Of a stretch of DNA of 64,000 nucleotides, positions 47,808 to 57,829 are shown in pieces. This DNA comes from Sistotremastrum niveocremeum HHB9708 (lineage: Eukaryota > Basidiomycota > Agaricomycetes > Sistotremastrales > Sistotremastraceae). Numbering within the stretch: position 1 is the stretch's first letter; each line of letters starts with the position of its first letter. Location of the stretch: positions 111,946 through 175,945 of the forward strand of contig KV419448.1 of assembly GCA_001630475.1 (NCBI GenBank). Reading direction: 5' to 3'. The notes under the pieces are model-generated. The model had not been told where the DNA came from. It saw nothing but the letters and a program-made list of their open reading frames with translations, and ran no database searches. Both the position numbers and the translations under genes were made by a program.

Positions 47808-49592
47808 TCCCCCATCCCCCACCCACCATCCATCGCTCTGCGAAGTTGTACTGAGATCAATCCATGCACACGTAGGAAAGGACATTCTCGGACTTACTGC
47901 TACTCGTTACTCTACTCGCTATGTATTGTTCCTTCTCGTCGTCAGTTCCCATAAAAGCTTTCAATGGCATTGTCATTCCGTTCTTTGTTTAGTCTGTACA
48001 TACGATTGTTGTTTGTCAGTTGTTAGCTGATTGTAATCGCGGTAATCAGATTACTTTTCGAGTTCCAGGCTTGGGACAATGTTAATGCTTCGATTGACAT
48101 CCATCTTCTGTTTTCTTCTCTTCTCGCCATTTTATTAAGTTTCTCCCTAGGCCGCAGGTACTACCTACAAGGTTCGGAACTCGTAGCCCGACCCGTAAGC
48201 GTCAATGTTATAACTGTCAATCTCATTGTCATCCTTTCGAATCCATTCATGTCCTTTTGATGCCATTTTGTGACTCTGCCATCCGGAACGATGACCAGAA
48301 TTCGATGAAGCGAAGAAGTAAGATAGAATAAAAAGAGATCCAGACTTCGATGCCCGAGCGCTAGCGGTGCTTCGATTTAATTTCAGCGCCCGAGGTCATG
48401 TACATCATGATGTTCTGTCGATCCACTGCAGTCCACTGCCTCATTTGGGTTTAGATCCAGATCGGGAACAATTTCGGGAGCTATTTCGGGAGCTATTTCG
48501 GGCCGGAAGACAGATTGCTGTCAATGGAAAGGGATGTAGATCATACGGATGCGGAGTCTAACGTTTTTTGGGCGGGGGCGAGATCTAGGGTTGGGATCGG
48601 GCGATGATCTGTCTTAGCGTACGGATTTCCGAAAGCATTGATATTGTTCGGAGGAGTTGACAGGACTTGAACTAGATCAGAGCGGAGTGGCATTCATGGA
48701 CTGCAGAATATGGCGCAAGGCGGGAGAATCGAGTACTGGGGAAAACTCGCGCTGAGTCTGGGAGGTATGGCTCTGGAACATTCTTAGGTCGTATAAGTCG
48801 GCGATCGCTTAGGGAAGCTAGAATTCAAAGTCATTAAAGGGTGGACGCGGTGGAGGTTGGAGGGTGATCGTCGGGTGATTCTTTCTTGGGTTGAAACAAA
48901 CTTGGCCTTTGTGTTAGATTGTTAATACGTCGTTGGGCATGAGAAAAGCCGATGATGATAGGATGAAACACTTACAAGTTCGCGCGTATCCCTTCCTTTC
49001 TTCTCCCGACAATCTTAGCGTCAGCTCTGATTAGATCGGGAAATTGTAATACCTTGTTAGGAATCAACGTCAGATACAGTACACGTTTCTGAATCCCGAT
49101 CGGAAAATCGACGTGAAGAATATTAATCGAAAGATGGGAAGATAAACGTTACCTCGATGTACTACATGTAACTGACGTACGCGAGTCGTGGTTGGACTTG
49201 GTCAATTTTCCTCTCTCATGAAAATGTACCGTACGTAGATGTTATCTATCCATTCAGTCGTAGTGTTAACACCCTGAGAGGAATCAACGTCAGATACACG
49301 TTCATGAATCAACCTCGCAACGTCGACGCGAAGAAAAGAACGTCTCGATAAACGCGACTTACCTCCTTCATCCAACGAACGTTCACGTTACGTTCAACAT
49401 CTTTACTCCTTCAAGTACCCTGCACGTCCTCCAACCTCGATCCTCAGACCTCGACAATCTATCCATTCAAAGCTCCTCCAATCCCAAATTCTTCATTCGA
49501 TTCGACATGCCAACAGCCAAGGACACGATCGTGAGGAGCGAGGAGTGAGGAGATGAAGCGGAATCAAACACTAAAGAAGATAGGAAGGCGGG

Positions 49593-49634
49593 ATAGATCG
49601 AGAGATCGATAGATCGAGAGATCGAAAGATCGAG
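49593..49634 (+). repeat. AGATCGAG tandem microsatellite
   Basis: About five copies of an 8-mer, AGATCGAG, AGATCGAT, AGATCGAG, AGATCGAA, AGATCGAG, ending just before an ACGCGT box upstream of member 4. Confidence 0.8.
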
Positions 49635-49718
49635 ACGCGTCAACCCCACGCCCTGATTCAGCCAAAGCCAAAGCCAAGCAAAATGACATGAATGAGATCA
49701 CCCCGAACTGAGAAAGGG

Positions 49719-49726
49719 TATAAATA
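49719..49726 (+). promoter_or_regulatory. TATA box of member 4
   Basis: TATAAATA in GGGTATAAATAC, 135 bp before the start at 49854, sharing its flanks with the member 3 box. Confidence 0.65.
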
Positions 49727-49853
49727 CTCACAGACTCCGCCCCCCTCTTTCTTCATTTCCCCCACCGTCTCTCACAAGCTCAACCACCTTCTTTCATCTC
49801 CTCATTCCCTCGTCGCTCACTTCGCCCCCCTTCGTAATCTCGTATCCTCGAAT

Positions 49854-50854
49854 ATGTTCGCCCGCTCAAACGTCCTCTCCCTCCTATTCATCTTCCTAGC
49901 GGCTGCATTCACAATCGTGCACGCTCTCCCCGCCCCTGTCCCAGCCGCTCTCGCCGCACCGGCTCCTGCTCCTGCCCCTGGAGTCTTAGTGTCGATTCCT
50001 ACGACGCTGGATGTTGCCATCAAACGCGATGCTGTCGAACGTGATTTAGTCCTCGTAGTGGATATCTTCACCGACCTCGGTCTCGACGTTAACGTCGTCG
50101 CAATTCTCACTTCCATCTGTACGTCTCCTCCCCTCCCCTCTCTTCATCCTCTCTTTTTTTCTCCTCCACTCCGCCTTCTTCGACGACGACGAAGATGGAT
50201 GTTGATGCTGATTGTTTTCTAGGCAAGCCCGGAAAATCCAACGCAGAGCTCGTAGGACTCATCAATCAACTCCTCACAGCTCTCGGACTCGGCTCAAAGG
50301 CCATCTTGGGACTCGACCCGTCCAAGTACGACGAGAAGACATTCACCACTCTCGTCGCTAATCTCGTCATCGTAAGTCTTTCTCTCATTCACATAACTCA
50401 CTAACTCACCTTATCCTCTTCCTTCCCCTTCCATTCGCTCTTTACTGCTTCACTCGTTCTCGACGATCGCACCGATAGAATTTGCAATCCGTACTTGGAG
50501 GAACGAATAAAGATCTCGCTACGCTCCTCCATTCGACAGGACTTGATCTTTCCCTCGATAAAGCGCTCGCTTCTATCCTTTCGTCTTCGAATAAGGTCTA
50601 TGCGGGAGTGAGCACTGTTATTGGTTTGCAGTAAGTCTTCCTCACCTTTGCCTTCACCTCATTCCTACTTCGTCATCCATCCATCCCTCTTTGCCGATAA
50701 CGGTCATGTCCTCGTCACGATCTGCTTCTTCTTTCATGAATCGATTGCTGACGTATATCACAGACTAGGAGGTCTCGGCGGCCTCTTCGCATTTGTCGAG
50801 CTCGGACTCGGATCAACGCTCAACCTGCTCGGAGTGATCGTTATCGGTCTCTAA
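49854..50854 (+). CDS. Secreted cluster protein, member 4, 218 aa
   Basis: Exons 49854-50118, 50223-50371, 50479-50630, 50764-50854, phases 1/0/2. Exon 2 is 149 nt, as in members 3 and 8. Signal peptide with core SNVLSLLFIFLAAAFTIVHA, cut near HALPA, followed by an Ala/Pro repeat region and a Lys-Arg site in AIKRDAVERD. The family's DIC motif is changed to DIFTD, and the exon-2 and exon-3 cysteines are also absent (LLTALGLGSKAI, SSSNKVYAGV). Only a Cys at the exon 1/2 junction remains. Shares DPSKYDEKTF with member 2. Exon 4 ends LGGLFAFVELGLGSTLNLLG and a short Val/Ile/Gly tail. A start at 49692 is open but would bury the signal peptide. Confidence 0.8.
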
Positions 50855-51103
50855 TCCGCTCATCCGCTCGAACCTACAGCCATCGTGAAGGTGAACCGTG
50901 GAATGGACATGGACTCTCTTCTATACGTAATCCTTAAAACCTGTTAAACGTAAAAGTCCTCATTAGCATTCTTTTTTTTCCTTCGTCTCCTTTCTTCGCT
51001 GACGCTTTGTCGTTATCGTTCGTTAGTCATTCTTTTGGACTCTTTTGGACTCTTGTGTTTCGGTTAGTTCTCTAGTTCTTTTGTCGATTGTCATCGAGGG
51101 AAA

Positions 51104-52024
51104 AATCTATTTGACAACCCCGGTTGTCGGGGTTGTTTGGGGTTGTTCTTGATTGCCGACGTTAGCCGAGCATCTTTCGGGGAAAGAGGATTGCCAAATA
51201 AGTTTTGAGGAGGGTTGCTGGGATATTTGAAATATAGCCGGTATGTGACCTTAAGTTAGCCGACCGAAGCGAAGTGCGCGCTTATCTTGGGCGCTCAAAG
51301 AGGCCGATAGTGTTGTTGCGGGTATTCGTGCTGTGGCTACCGTTGAGGCCGCACATGTAAGATCTCTCGAGCGCCATTCGATGTCACTGTAATCAGAGTC
51401 TTTTTTAATCCCCCCACCCCTTCGAAACACTGAATTTGGTACTGCTGGTGTTTATTTTATTCCCGAGGATCAAATGTCAACAGTCGTTGTGTCCAATGTG
51501 TCGCAACTCGAAGCCAAGCATCAGCCGAGAGTTGGAATGTTGGAGCCATTGACTGGGAAAAAACCTGCACAATGGATGTACTTCGAAGCTCGATTAGGGA
51601 AGAGGCGAGTCAATATATGTCGCAAGCCGTTTGTACAGTTGTAGATGTATATCCGGTCGTTATTGACTCGCTGTTGTTGACTAGCGGTCTCGTAGTAAGT
51701 TCGAACACTTTGGTGGTCACGGACTCATTCTTCCGGTTGGTGGATGTGGTGCGATCGACAACTTTGCTGAACGCTACACATCGCTGGTTCATCCGCCGAG
51801 CCTCGAGGGTGCCCGGTCCAGTGAGGGCTCGGTTGCTGCATCGGTCAGCACGATAGGCGTCGATCGTTCGGTGACAACCATTGATTCCGATGACCTAATA
51901 TTACAATTTATTATGTACTTAACATACTTGAAATAACTACCATCTTGTTTGGCAACTCGGGTTGTCATATAAGAAACTACGGGTTGCTCCAAAAGTTCGG
52001 GGCAACCGGGTTGCCAAATAGAAT
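51104..52024. mobile_element. Possible MITE with short imperfect inverted ends
   Basis: Left end TCTATTTGACAACCCCGGTT (about 51106-51125) matches the reverse complement of the right end (TCTATTTGGCAACCCGGTTG, near 52000-52022) with a few changes. Further GTTGCC/GGCAAC-type inner repeats occur near 51950-51990. There is no transposase frame and no convincing target duplication, so this call is tentative. Confidence 0.5.
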
Positions 52025-52760
52025 TATCCGTGATCGAGATCGAGTCGTTTTGCTGTATATATGAAAATTGAGACTTGTCAGGTTTCGTAGATCAAGTGAT
52101 TGTGAAGACAGACCTTCGTTTCCTTGGACGCGTATCCGCAATCCAAGTCGCGTCGCGAATGTTTCCCTTCTTTTCGACTGATCATCGATCAGTAAGTATG
52201 TACTATGTACGGCGAGCGCATTATCGACATTCAATTGACGAATTTCATGCATATGGATGTCATGATATCAGATATCGTTCTTGAGCGGATCCGCGTCGTG
52301 GCATCGACTCGAGCTCGAGCTAGAGAAGAAGCTCCAAGAAAAGCGCCAAGAAAATCAAGACTGCAAAGAATTGAATTAATATTGTGTTTGTGTTCTGAGA
52401 TTCTGGAAGGGATCCGCAATCCATGATCTGGACTCGGGTAGACTTGAAGTAGAGGAGAAGACAAGTTGACTCAGTAGAGGATGATGCCACGTGGTGAGAT
52501 GTCGGCGATGTCGGCGACTCGGATGATTCGGCCGAGTCAGCCGAATGCTGGATGTTTCCAGTAGGTTCCCTGGGAAATATTTAGAACTCCGCTCCTTTCA
52601 CAATCCACTCGATCCAGGTCAGATCCGGAATCCGGATTGACGTTCAATTTACGTTCCTAATCGTAGTGACAGATCGAAACGTTGATCTGGACCATATAGG
52701 TCTGTGAAATGAGGCCAGGCCCAGTCGTTCGTTCTGGACGGATAAAGTGAGTTTGACTCG

Positions 52761-52782
52761 GAGTGGCGCCCGGTTTCGTCGG
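52761..52782 (+). promoter_or_regulatory. GGCGCC element upstream of member 5
   Basis: GAGTGGCGCCCGGTTTCGTC lies 279 bp before the ATG at 53061. It is the best copy of an element repeated upstream of members 6 and 7. Confidence 0.55.
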
Positions 52783-53060
52783 TTTTTGTTGACATGTAAG
52801 TTTTGATTTTTGAATGTTTGGAGCTGATTGCTGATGCTGATGCTTCCAGTGAAGACGATGGCGAAGAGGTGACGGTGACGGTGACGATGGCGTTCACTGA
52901 CATTGGTTCCCTGAATCAATACCGTATGCATAAACAGCGGCAATTCTCGTCTCCTCAAAGGCAAAGGGTGGATCGATCTGCGTTCAGACCGTACATCGCA
53001 ATACTTAAGACCCCCAGAACTGACTCGAGCTCCCTCGCCTACCTTCGTCCTCATTCCGAG

Positions 53061-53906
53061 ATGTTCATCCGTTTCCGTTACTTCTTCACCTTCTTCAGCA
53101 TGTTCTCTCCGGTGTTGACTTGCACCCTCGTCTACGCGAGGGCTGTTCCTCCTCCCGACGTTGTCGAACGCGATATAGTTATTAAAGAAGATATCTGTTC
53201 CGGTCTTAACGTCAGCGTAAAGCCTATAGTCACTTCTTTCGGTATGTTCCCCTCTTGTCTTAGCTTTGGAAGAAGGTCTCGGACTGAGATTTATGTTCGA
53301 TGTTGATTTCATAGCTGAAAACACTTCCGCCAAGAAAAATTATACCACCCTCATAACCAGCCTCGTCACGCAATTCACTAATTGCTCCGAGGCGCTCAAA
53401 GGACGTGCCGTCAATCCTTCGATACATCTGTATGACAGACAGCAACAAGCTGCGCCTCCCACCGGCCAGGGGACAGCGATCATTGATGTAAGTCTCTTGG
53501 ATTCGACATCCACGCGTGCGGCGAAAATCGATCCACCCACCCTTCTCTACACGCGCGACATCGTTATTGATATTGTTGAATGAACGATAGATACTCGGGG
53601 AAGTTATCACTATCCTAGGCAACGTTCTACCGAACGCTACATCGCCCATCAACGGATCCCTCTTGGGACTCAACTTGTTCGTCCACTCCGCAGTTTCACT
53701 TGACTCGGAAGACACGAATCTCATTAATATTCTCATCCGCAGACTCGATAAATCACTCGCACCACTCAACGAAACATCCAATCATGATGAATCCTACCCA
53801 GACATAATCATCGATATCGAACTCGTAATCGAGTGAGCGCTTTTCATCCCATCTAATAAACTTATGTTAGAGTTGTTGATGTTGGATCTCTAGCTTTAGG
53901 CCGTGA
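53061..53906 (+). CDS. Secreted cluster protein, member 5, ~202 aa, reduced C-terminus
   Basis: Exons 53061-53241, 53315-53487, 53591-53832 and a tiny 53894-53906, phases 1/0/2. N-terminus MFIRFRYFFTFFSMFSPVLT is hydrophobic and serves as signal; then VVERDIVIKEDICSGLNVSV. Exon 2 has TSLVTQFTNCSEALKG (conserved Cys). Exon 3 has FVHSAVSLDSEDTNLINILI and DKSLAPLNETS, matching member 6. The normal leucine-rich fourth exon is missing: if intron 3 is spliced the frame stops after four codons, and if not it stops at once. The protein therefore ends near IDIELVIE. The upstream frame open from 52803 is not needed; the ATG at 53061 fits the family. Confidence 0.7.
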
Positions 53907-54037
53907 AGATTATCGAGAGGGCGATTATAGATTTGATTTGCAGAATTTTTCTTCTTGTAATTTGAACATCGATATCAATTTTCTCCTTCATTACGCATGT
54001 CATGGATCGGTGGATAACTGGATATAAAGTTGATGCT

Positions 54038-54059
54038 GAATGGCACCCGGTCACGCCGG
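54038..54059 (+). promoter_or_regulatory. GGCGCC element copy (member 6, distal)
   Basis: GAATGGCACCCGGTCACGCC, a diverged copy; the GGCGCC core is changed to GGCACC. Confidence 0.4.
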
Positions 54060-54154
54060 TGATCAGTCATGCCATGTGCATGGTCAATTTTGACAGCTTC
54101 CCTAAACCTCCTTTGCAAGAGGCAATAAGTTTGATGGAAAGATCGATCGATTTT

Positions 54155-54176
54155 GAGTGGCGCCCGATGGTGTCGG
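54155..54176 (+). promoter_or_regulatory. GGCGCC element copy (member 6, proximal)
   Basis: GAGTGGCGCCCGATGGTGTC, 213 bp before the end-to-start gap to the ATG at 54389; preceded by TTTT as in the member 7 copies. Confidence 0.5.
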
Positions 54177-54388
54177 GTGTTCAGGGGAGTTTCGTACCTG
54201 AAGCTGAAGCCGACGACAGTGGCGTCAAGTGCTGACTCATAGTGGTTCCTTGCACTCTTGACGGATCGATCAGTAGCTTCAGTTCTGGTTCAAATCGCAT
54301 ACTGAAGTGCTTATTATAAGGGGCGCAAGAATGACTTCAAGCTCCTTGCCTACTTTCACTTGCACCCCTCAGTCACTTTGCCAAGATT

Positions 54389-55285
54389 ATGATAGTCATC
54401 CGACCTCACTTCCTTCTCTCACTCGTCATCGCGGTCTTCCTCTCGACCGTGTTTTTCACTGCTGTTCACGCTAGCGCTATTCCTTCTCTTGACGTCGTCG
54501 AACGCGATAGCGTTATCGAAGAAAATATATGTCCAGTCAACGTAAGCATCAGTCCTATCATCACGTCTCTCGGTACGCTCCAACTTCCTTCTCTTTCGAC
54601 AAGGGCTCTGATCTGATGATTTATTCCACTGTTGATCGTCATATAGCGGAAAGTGTACCACCAAACAAAAATTATACCGCCCTCCTCACTTCGCTCGTTA
54701 CTCAACTCAATAATTGCACCGATGCCATCAAAGAACTCGAAGTCAACCCCTCGAGATATCAGACATATGACAGAGGGGATCTTCCAGTGATTCCCGGGCC
54801 CCTGCCCCTGGTGGGAGCGCTCCTTCAAGTAAGTCTCTTGGATTCTACATCCACGCCGGCACCTGAAATCTTCTCACTCATCCTTCTCCGCTCGCGTGAT
54901 ATCGTTATTGATCTCGATAATGAACGATAGGTAATCGCAGCACTGTTGAGTGTCTTGAACGGCAATGGCACAGCCCCGACGAGTATCGGCGAATCTCTCC
55001 TCTCGTTCGTCCATTCCGCTTGCGCAGTTTCAGTTGACTGAAGATATGGATATTATTGATATTATTATTAGCACACTCGATAAATCACTTGCAGCACTCA
55101 ACGGATCATCCAATGAAGGTTTCCCAGACATAATCATCGATATCGGTCTTCAGTAAGTTCTTTCTATCCCATCTTGTAACCTTATACGAGGGGTGCTGAT
55201 GTGGATGTGTAGATTTAAGTCGGAAGGGTTTCGCGACTTGGTCAGACTTAGCATTTCGGAAGATGGGAACGATCAAGTTGTTTGA
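54389..55285 (+). CDS. Secreted cluster protein, member 6, possible frameshifted copy
   Basis: Exons 54389-54572, 54647-54828, then exon 3 ending at 55152 and exon 4 55213-55285. Signal peptide with core FLLSLVIAVFLSTVFFTAVH; then VVERDSVIEENICPVNVSIS; exon 2 has TSLVTQLNNCTDAIKELEVN. Using the acceptor matching member 5 (exon 3 from 54931) the frame hits a stop after FVHSA plus a few residues, because two bases are missing relative to member 5. An acceptor 43 bp further on (exon 3 from 54974) restores the downstream frame (LDKSLAALNGSSNEG, then PDIIIDIGLQ) and yields 205 aa with a replaced segment. Either a recent pseudogene or a gene rescued by a shifted splice site. Exon 4 is not the leucine-rich type. 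Confidence 0.6.
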
Positions 55286-56212
55286 GATGATCGAGGAAGA
55301 CTTTCCGGCCAATTTTATTCGTGAAGTAGGCTTTTATTCGTGTTTTATATTGATTACGAGTCGTTCAATTGCGTTAGAAGGTGCGGACTTGAGAAGGAAC
55401 GGTGTCATTGAACTCGTTATACTGGGGAAGGACTCACACGTCACTAGCGTATATGTAGCCCTCTCCAAACTCGCCTTGTTGTCGTCTTCTTGGTTTCGAT
55501 TCAGAAGAGGTTGTGTCAGTGTTGGTATCGGTGTCATTTTCTTTTGATATTCTTGTACATGAGAATCATGTTTCGTCTTTTCTTCTTTCGTTGGTCTGTC
55601 TGCAATGCGAACTATTGAGTGAGTGAATCGTTACATCTGAATAGCGAAATCAGATAAGACATACCTTCGTTCGGTCCCATGTCAATATAGCTTCACTCCC
55701 TTCCGAGTAATCCCAGTCCAGATTGAGCGTCTTCTTTCTTCCAGTCGTTCTCGATCGATCGCAGTCCTGCGTTTGGTGGACATTCGATGAGCAGATAGAG
55801 CCGATCAGCTTGAGTAGGGCGAATCCATGTTGGCGGCGATGAGCAAGCGGAGCCGGAGAAAAAGAGCTAGAAAAAGCCGTCGAGTCCCTGACAATGGGCC
55901 AATGGCACGATGCGATGTTATACAGAATCAGACCGAAAGCTAAGGGCGAGATTGAAAGACATGAACACGATCCTCAATTAGAAATCCAAGGTATAAAGAA
56001 GGTGCGCGTAGTCAAACCAACCAAGCAAGTGAAAGTAAAAAGCTTGAGAAGAAGACGCCACGTGGATGGCGCGCTCGGCCGACTCGGCCGACTTTGACAT
56101 GATAAGCAAGACTGGATATAATTTGCAGGCTTGCTCTTTTTGTCATTCAAACATCGGTCTCTTTTTCTCCCTGCTTTGCGCATCTCCATGGATTACTGGA
56201 TAAGTTGATTTT

Positions 56213-56233
56213 GAGTGGCGCCCGGTTTCTTCG
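56213..56233 (+). promoter_or_regulatory. GGCGCC element copy (member 7, distal)
   Basis: GAGTGGCGCCCGGTTTCTTC, nearly identical to the member 5 copy. Confidence 0.55.
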
Positions 56234-56313
56234 TTATACGATGCGCATGACTGTTTTGACAGCTTTGCTACGCCTCCTTTGCGGAGACATCGATCGAGAG
56301 ATAAATTGATTTT

Positions 56314-56335
56314 GAGTTGCGCCCGCTTTTGTCGG
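56314..56335 (+). promoter_or_regulatory. GGCGCC element copy (member 7, proximal)
   Basis: GAGTTGCGCCCGCTTTTGTC, 220 bp before the ATG at 56555; preceded by GATTTT like the distal copy. Confidence 0.5.
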
Positions 56336-56554
56336 TCCCGTGCGATCTGCACGTGAAGGTGAAGACGTGGTGTCGTTGGCTTACATGTTAAATTCATGGT
56401 GAGTGTCCAAGTCCGTTTCGATCGCACTCCCATCTCCCTTCGGTCCTACTAGTACATCAGGTTTTATAGCAGGAACCAAAGATTCACCGACAGAATTGCC
56501 TTCAATTCATCCCACTGAACATCCCCTTTCATCCGCTCCATCTGCGTCGCCAAC

Positions 56555-57399
56555 ATGATCATGCTCAACGTCCGCGGCAATCTTTTCCTCACCCTATTCG
56601 TCGTCCTCGCCGCCACCCTCAACAGTGCTGTTGCCCATGCACTACCTGTTTCTGCGCTCTCAACTGCAAATAAACGCGACGCAGTCTCTGAAAGAGACAT
56701 CTGCACAACCGCTACTGACGTCCGTCTAGGGCTAAGCCAACTGATAGATTCCATTGGTACGTCCCTTCCTCCAACATCCCCAGGCTTCAGCGCTGCAGCT
56801 GTCACACACATGCATTAATCTTGATGCTCTTTATCTCAAGGGGACACAGTCAAAGACTTCACGAAGGACCCTGTCATAGTCAAGCTAGCCCAGTTCGATG
56901 CCCGAGTTGCGGCGATGCTTCGTACCAGTGGCTGCACCAACAAGAAACGAGTTGGTTCGTCGAGGCACAACAAGGAGGACGTTACTAAAAGGGATGGTAT
57001 GGGAGATGTGCTCAATGTAAGCCTCGTGTTTGCTTCACTATCACTATAAATCACTTGCTGATGATAATCTCGAAATCTCAAATTTCTGCTTGTTACTCTT
57101 CCGTTTCCGTTGTCCATCTGACCATTCACGATACTACGATCCGATAGTCCGTCACCAATGTCCTAAACGTTCTCGGCCGCAGCATGAAAGAAAACGGAGA
57201 GAATAGGGGTACGAACAACACCTCAGAAGAAGAACTATTCGCTATCAAAGTGGAAAAAATTCTGAAAGCTGAGTAAGTCCTTCGTTCCTTGGCCAGATTG
57301 AGAGATTGAATGATTGGATCTGATGATGCTTATAGCGTTTTGTCCTCCACCGCCATAATAGTCACGTTTGACGCGTCGGACGGGTGGTACATGCTTTGA
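56555..57399 (+). CDS. Secreted cluster protein, member 7, 188 aa
   Basis: Exons 56555-56756, 56841-57016, 57148-57272, 57336-57399, phases 1/0/2. Signal peptide with core NLFLTLFVVLAATLNSAVAH, cut near HALPV; then a Lys-Arg site (NKRDAVSERDICTT). Exon 2 has the conserved Cys (RTSGCTNKKR) and basic residues. Exon 3 is polar, Asn/Glu/Lys-rich, unlike the hydrophobic third exons of members 3, 4 and 8, with potential N-glycosylation sites (NNTS). Exon 4 is short and ends DGWYML. This is the most diverged member. A second ATG at 56561 is equally possible. Confidence 0.7.
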
Positions 57400-57829
57400 A
57401 ACCTCGGACTGGGCACGGAACCTCTCGGCCAGTAATCGAACTGTCGTTGGGTGGCGTAAACTTCTACTGCGATCCATTCTGTTCCCATCTGGCTATAAAC
57501 AAATGTACGAATTGTAAGATTAATATCGGTGATAGTGTGACATTTGATTACGAAAATGAGATTGCCTTTGTCCATATGTCACCGGTCAGGTAGATTGCTT
57601 CGATATCTTTCATGTGAGAGATGAGACCAAAAGTAATTCATTGATATGCATTTAAGACGGTAAGTAAACTTTACATTTGTTTGTTCAACTTTGATACCCT
57701 GCTTTGGTGTCATGGAATAATTCTCAGAAATTGTTTGTGGTCCGTTGCCCTTGATTTCCTTCCTTTCCCCTCGTTCGTCGTCGCATTCTCGATCTCTTCA
57801 CACCGGCAAGTCCGCAGCAGACCTGAGAC
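57400..57829. other. Convergent spacer between members 7 and 8
   Basis: 3' regions of two converging genes; no feature recognised. Confidence 0.4.

Larger units (their letters stand above)
47808..49853. other. Spacer and promoter region of member 4
   Basis: No gene supported. A block at about 48818-48900 resembles 44295-44390 (AGAATTCAAAGTCATTA, then GATCGTCGGGTG), so the upstream DNAs of members 3 and 4 are old copies of each other. Tandem TTTCGGGAGCTA units lie near 48475-48500. The AGATCGAG repeat and the TATA box of member 4 are listed separately. Confidence 0.5.
50855..53060. other. Spacer upstream of member 5
   Basis: Holds the repeat-bounded segment at 51104-52024, a CACGTG site at 52488-52493, a TCGGCCGA palindrome at 52528, and the GGCGCC element at 52761. 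No gene supported. Confidence 0.5.
53907..54388. other. Promoter region of member 6
   Basis: Contains two GGCGCC-type elements (54038 and 54155) within a block (54001-54180) that is a diverged duplicate of 56187-56340 upstream of member 7. TATTATAAGG near 54312 could be the TATA box. Confidence 0.55.
55286..56554. other. Spacer and promoter region of member 7
   Basis: CACGTG at 56059-56064 is followed by two TCGGCCGA palindromes (56075 and 56084), as upstream of member 5. Two GGCGCC-type elements lie at 56213 and 56314. A TTTTATAG at about 56462 may be the TATA box. No gene seen. Confidence 0.5.

Noticed and set aside
52803-53060. N-terminal extension of member 5
   Set aside because: The frame is open, but it would bury the signal peptide, and relatives start at the equivalent of 53061.
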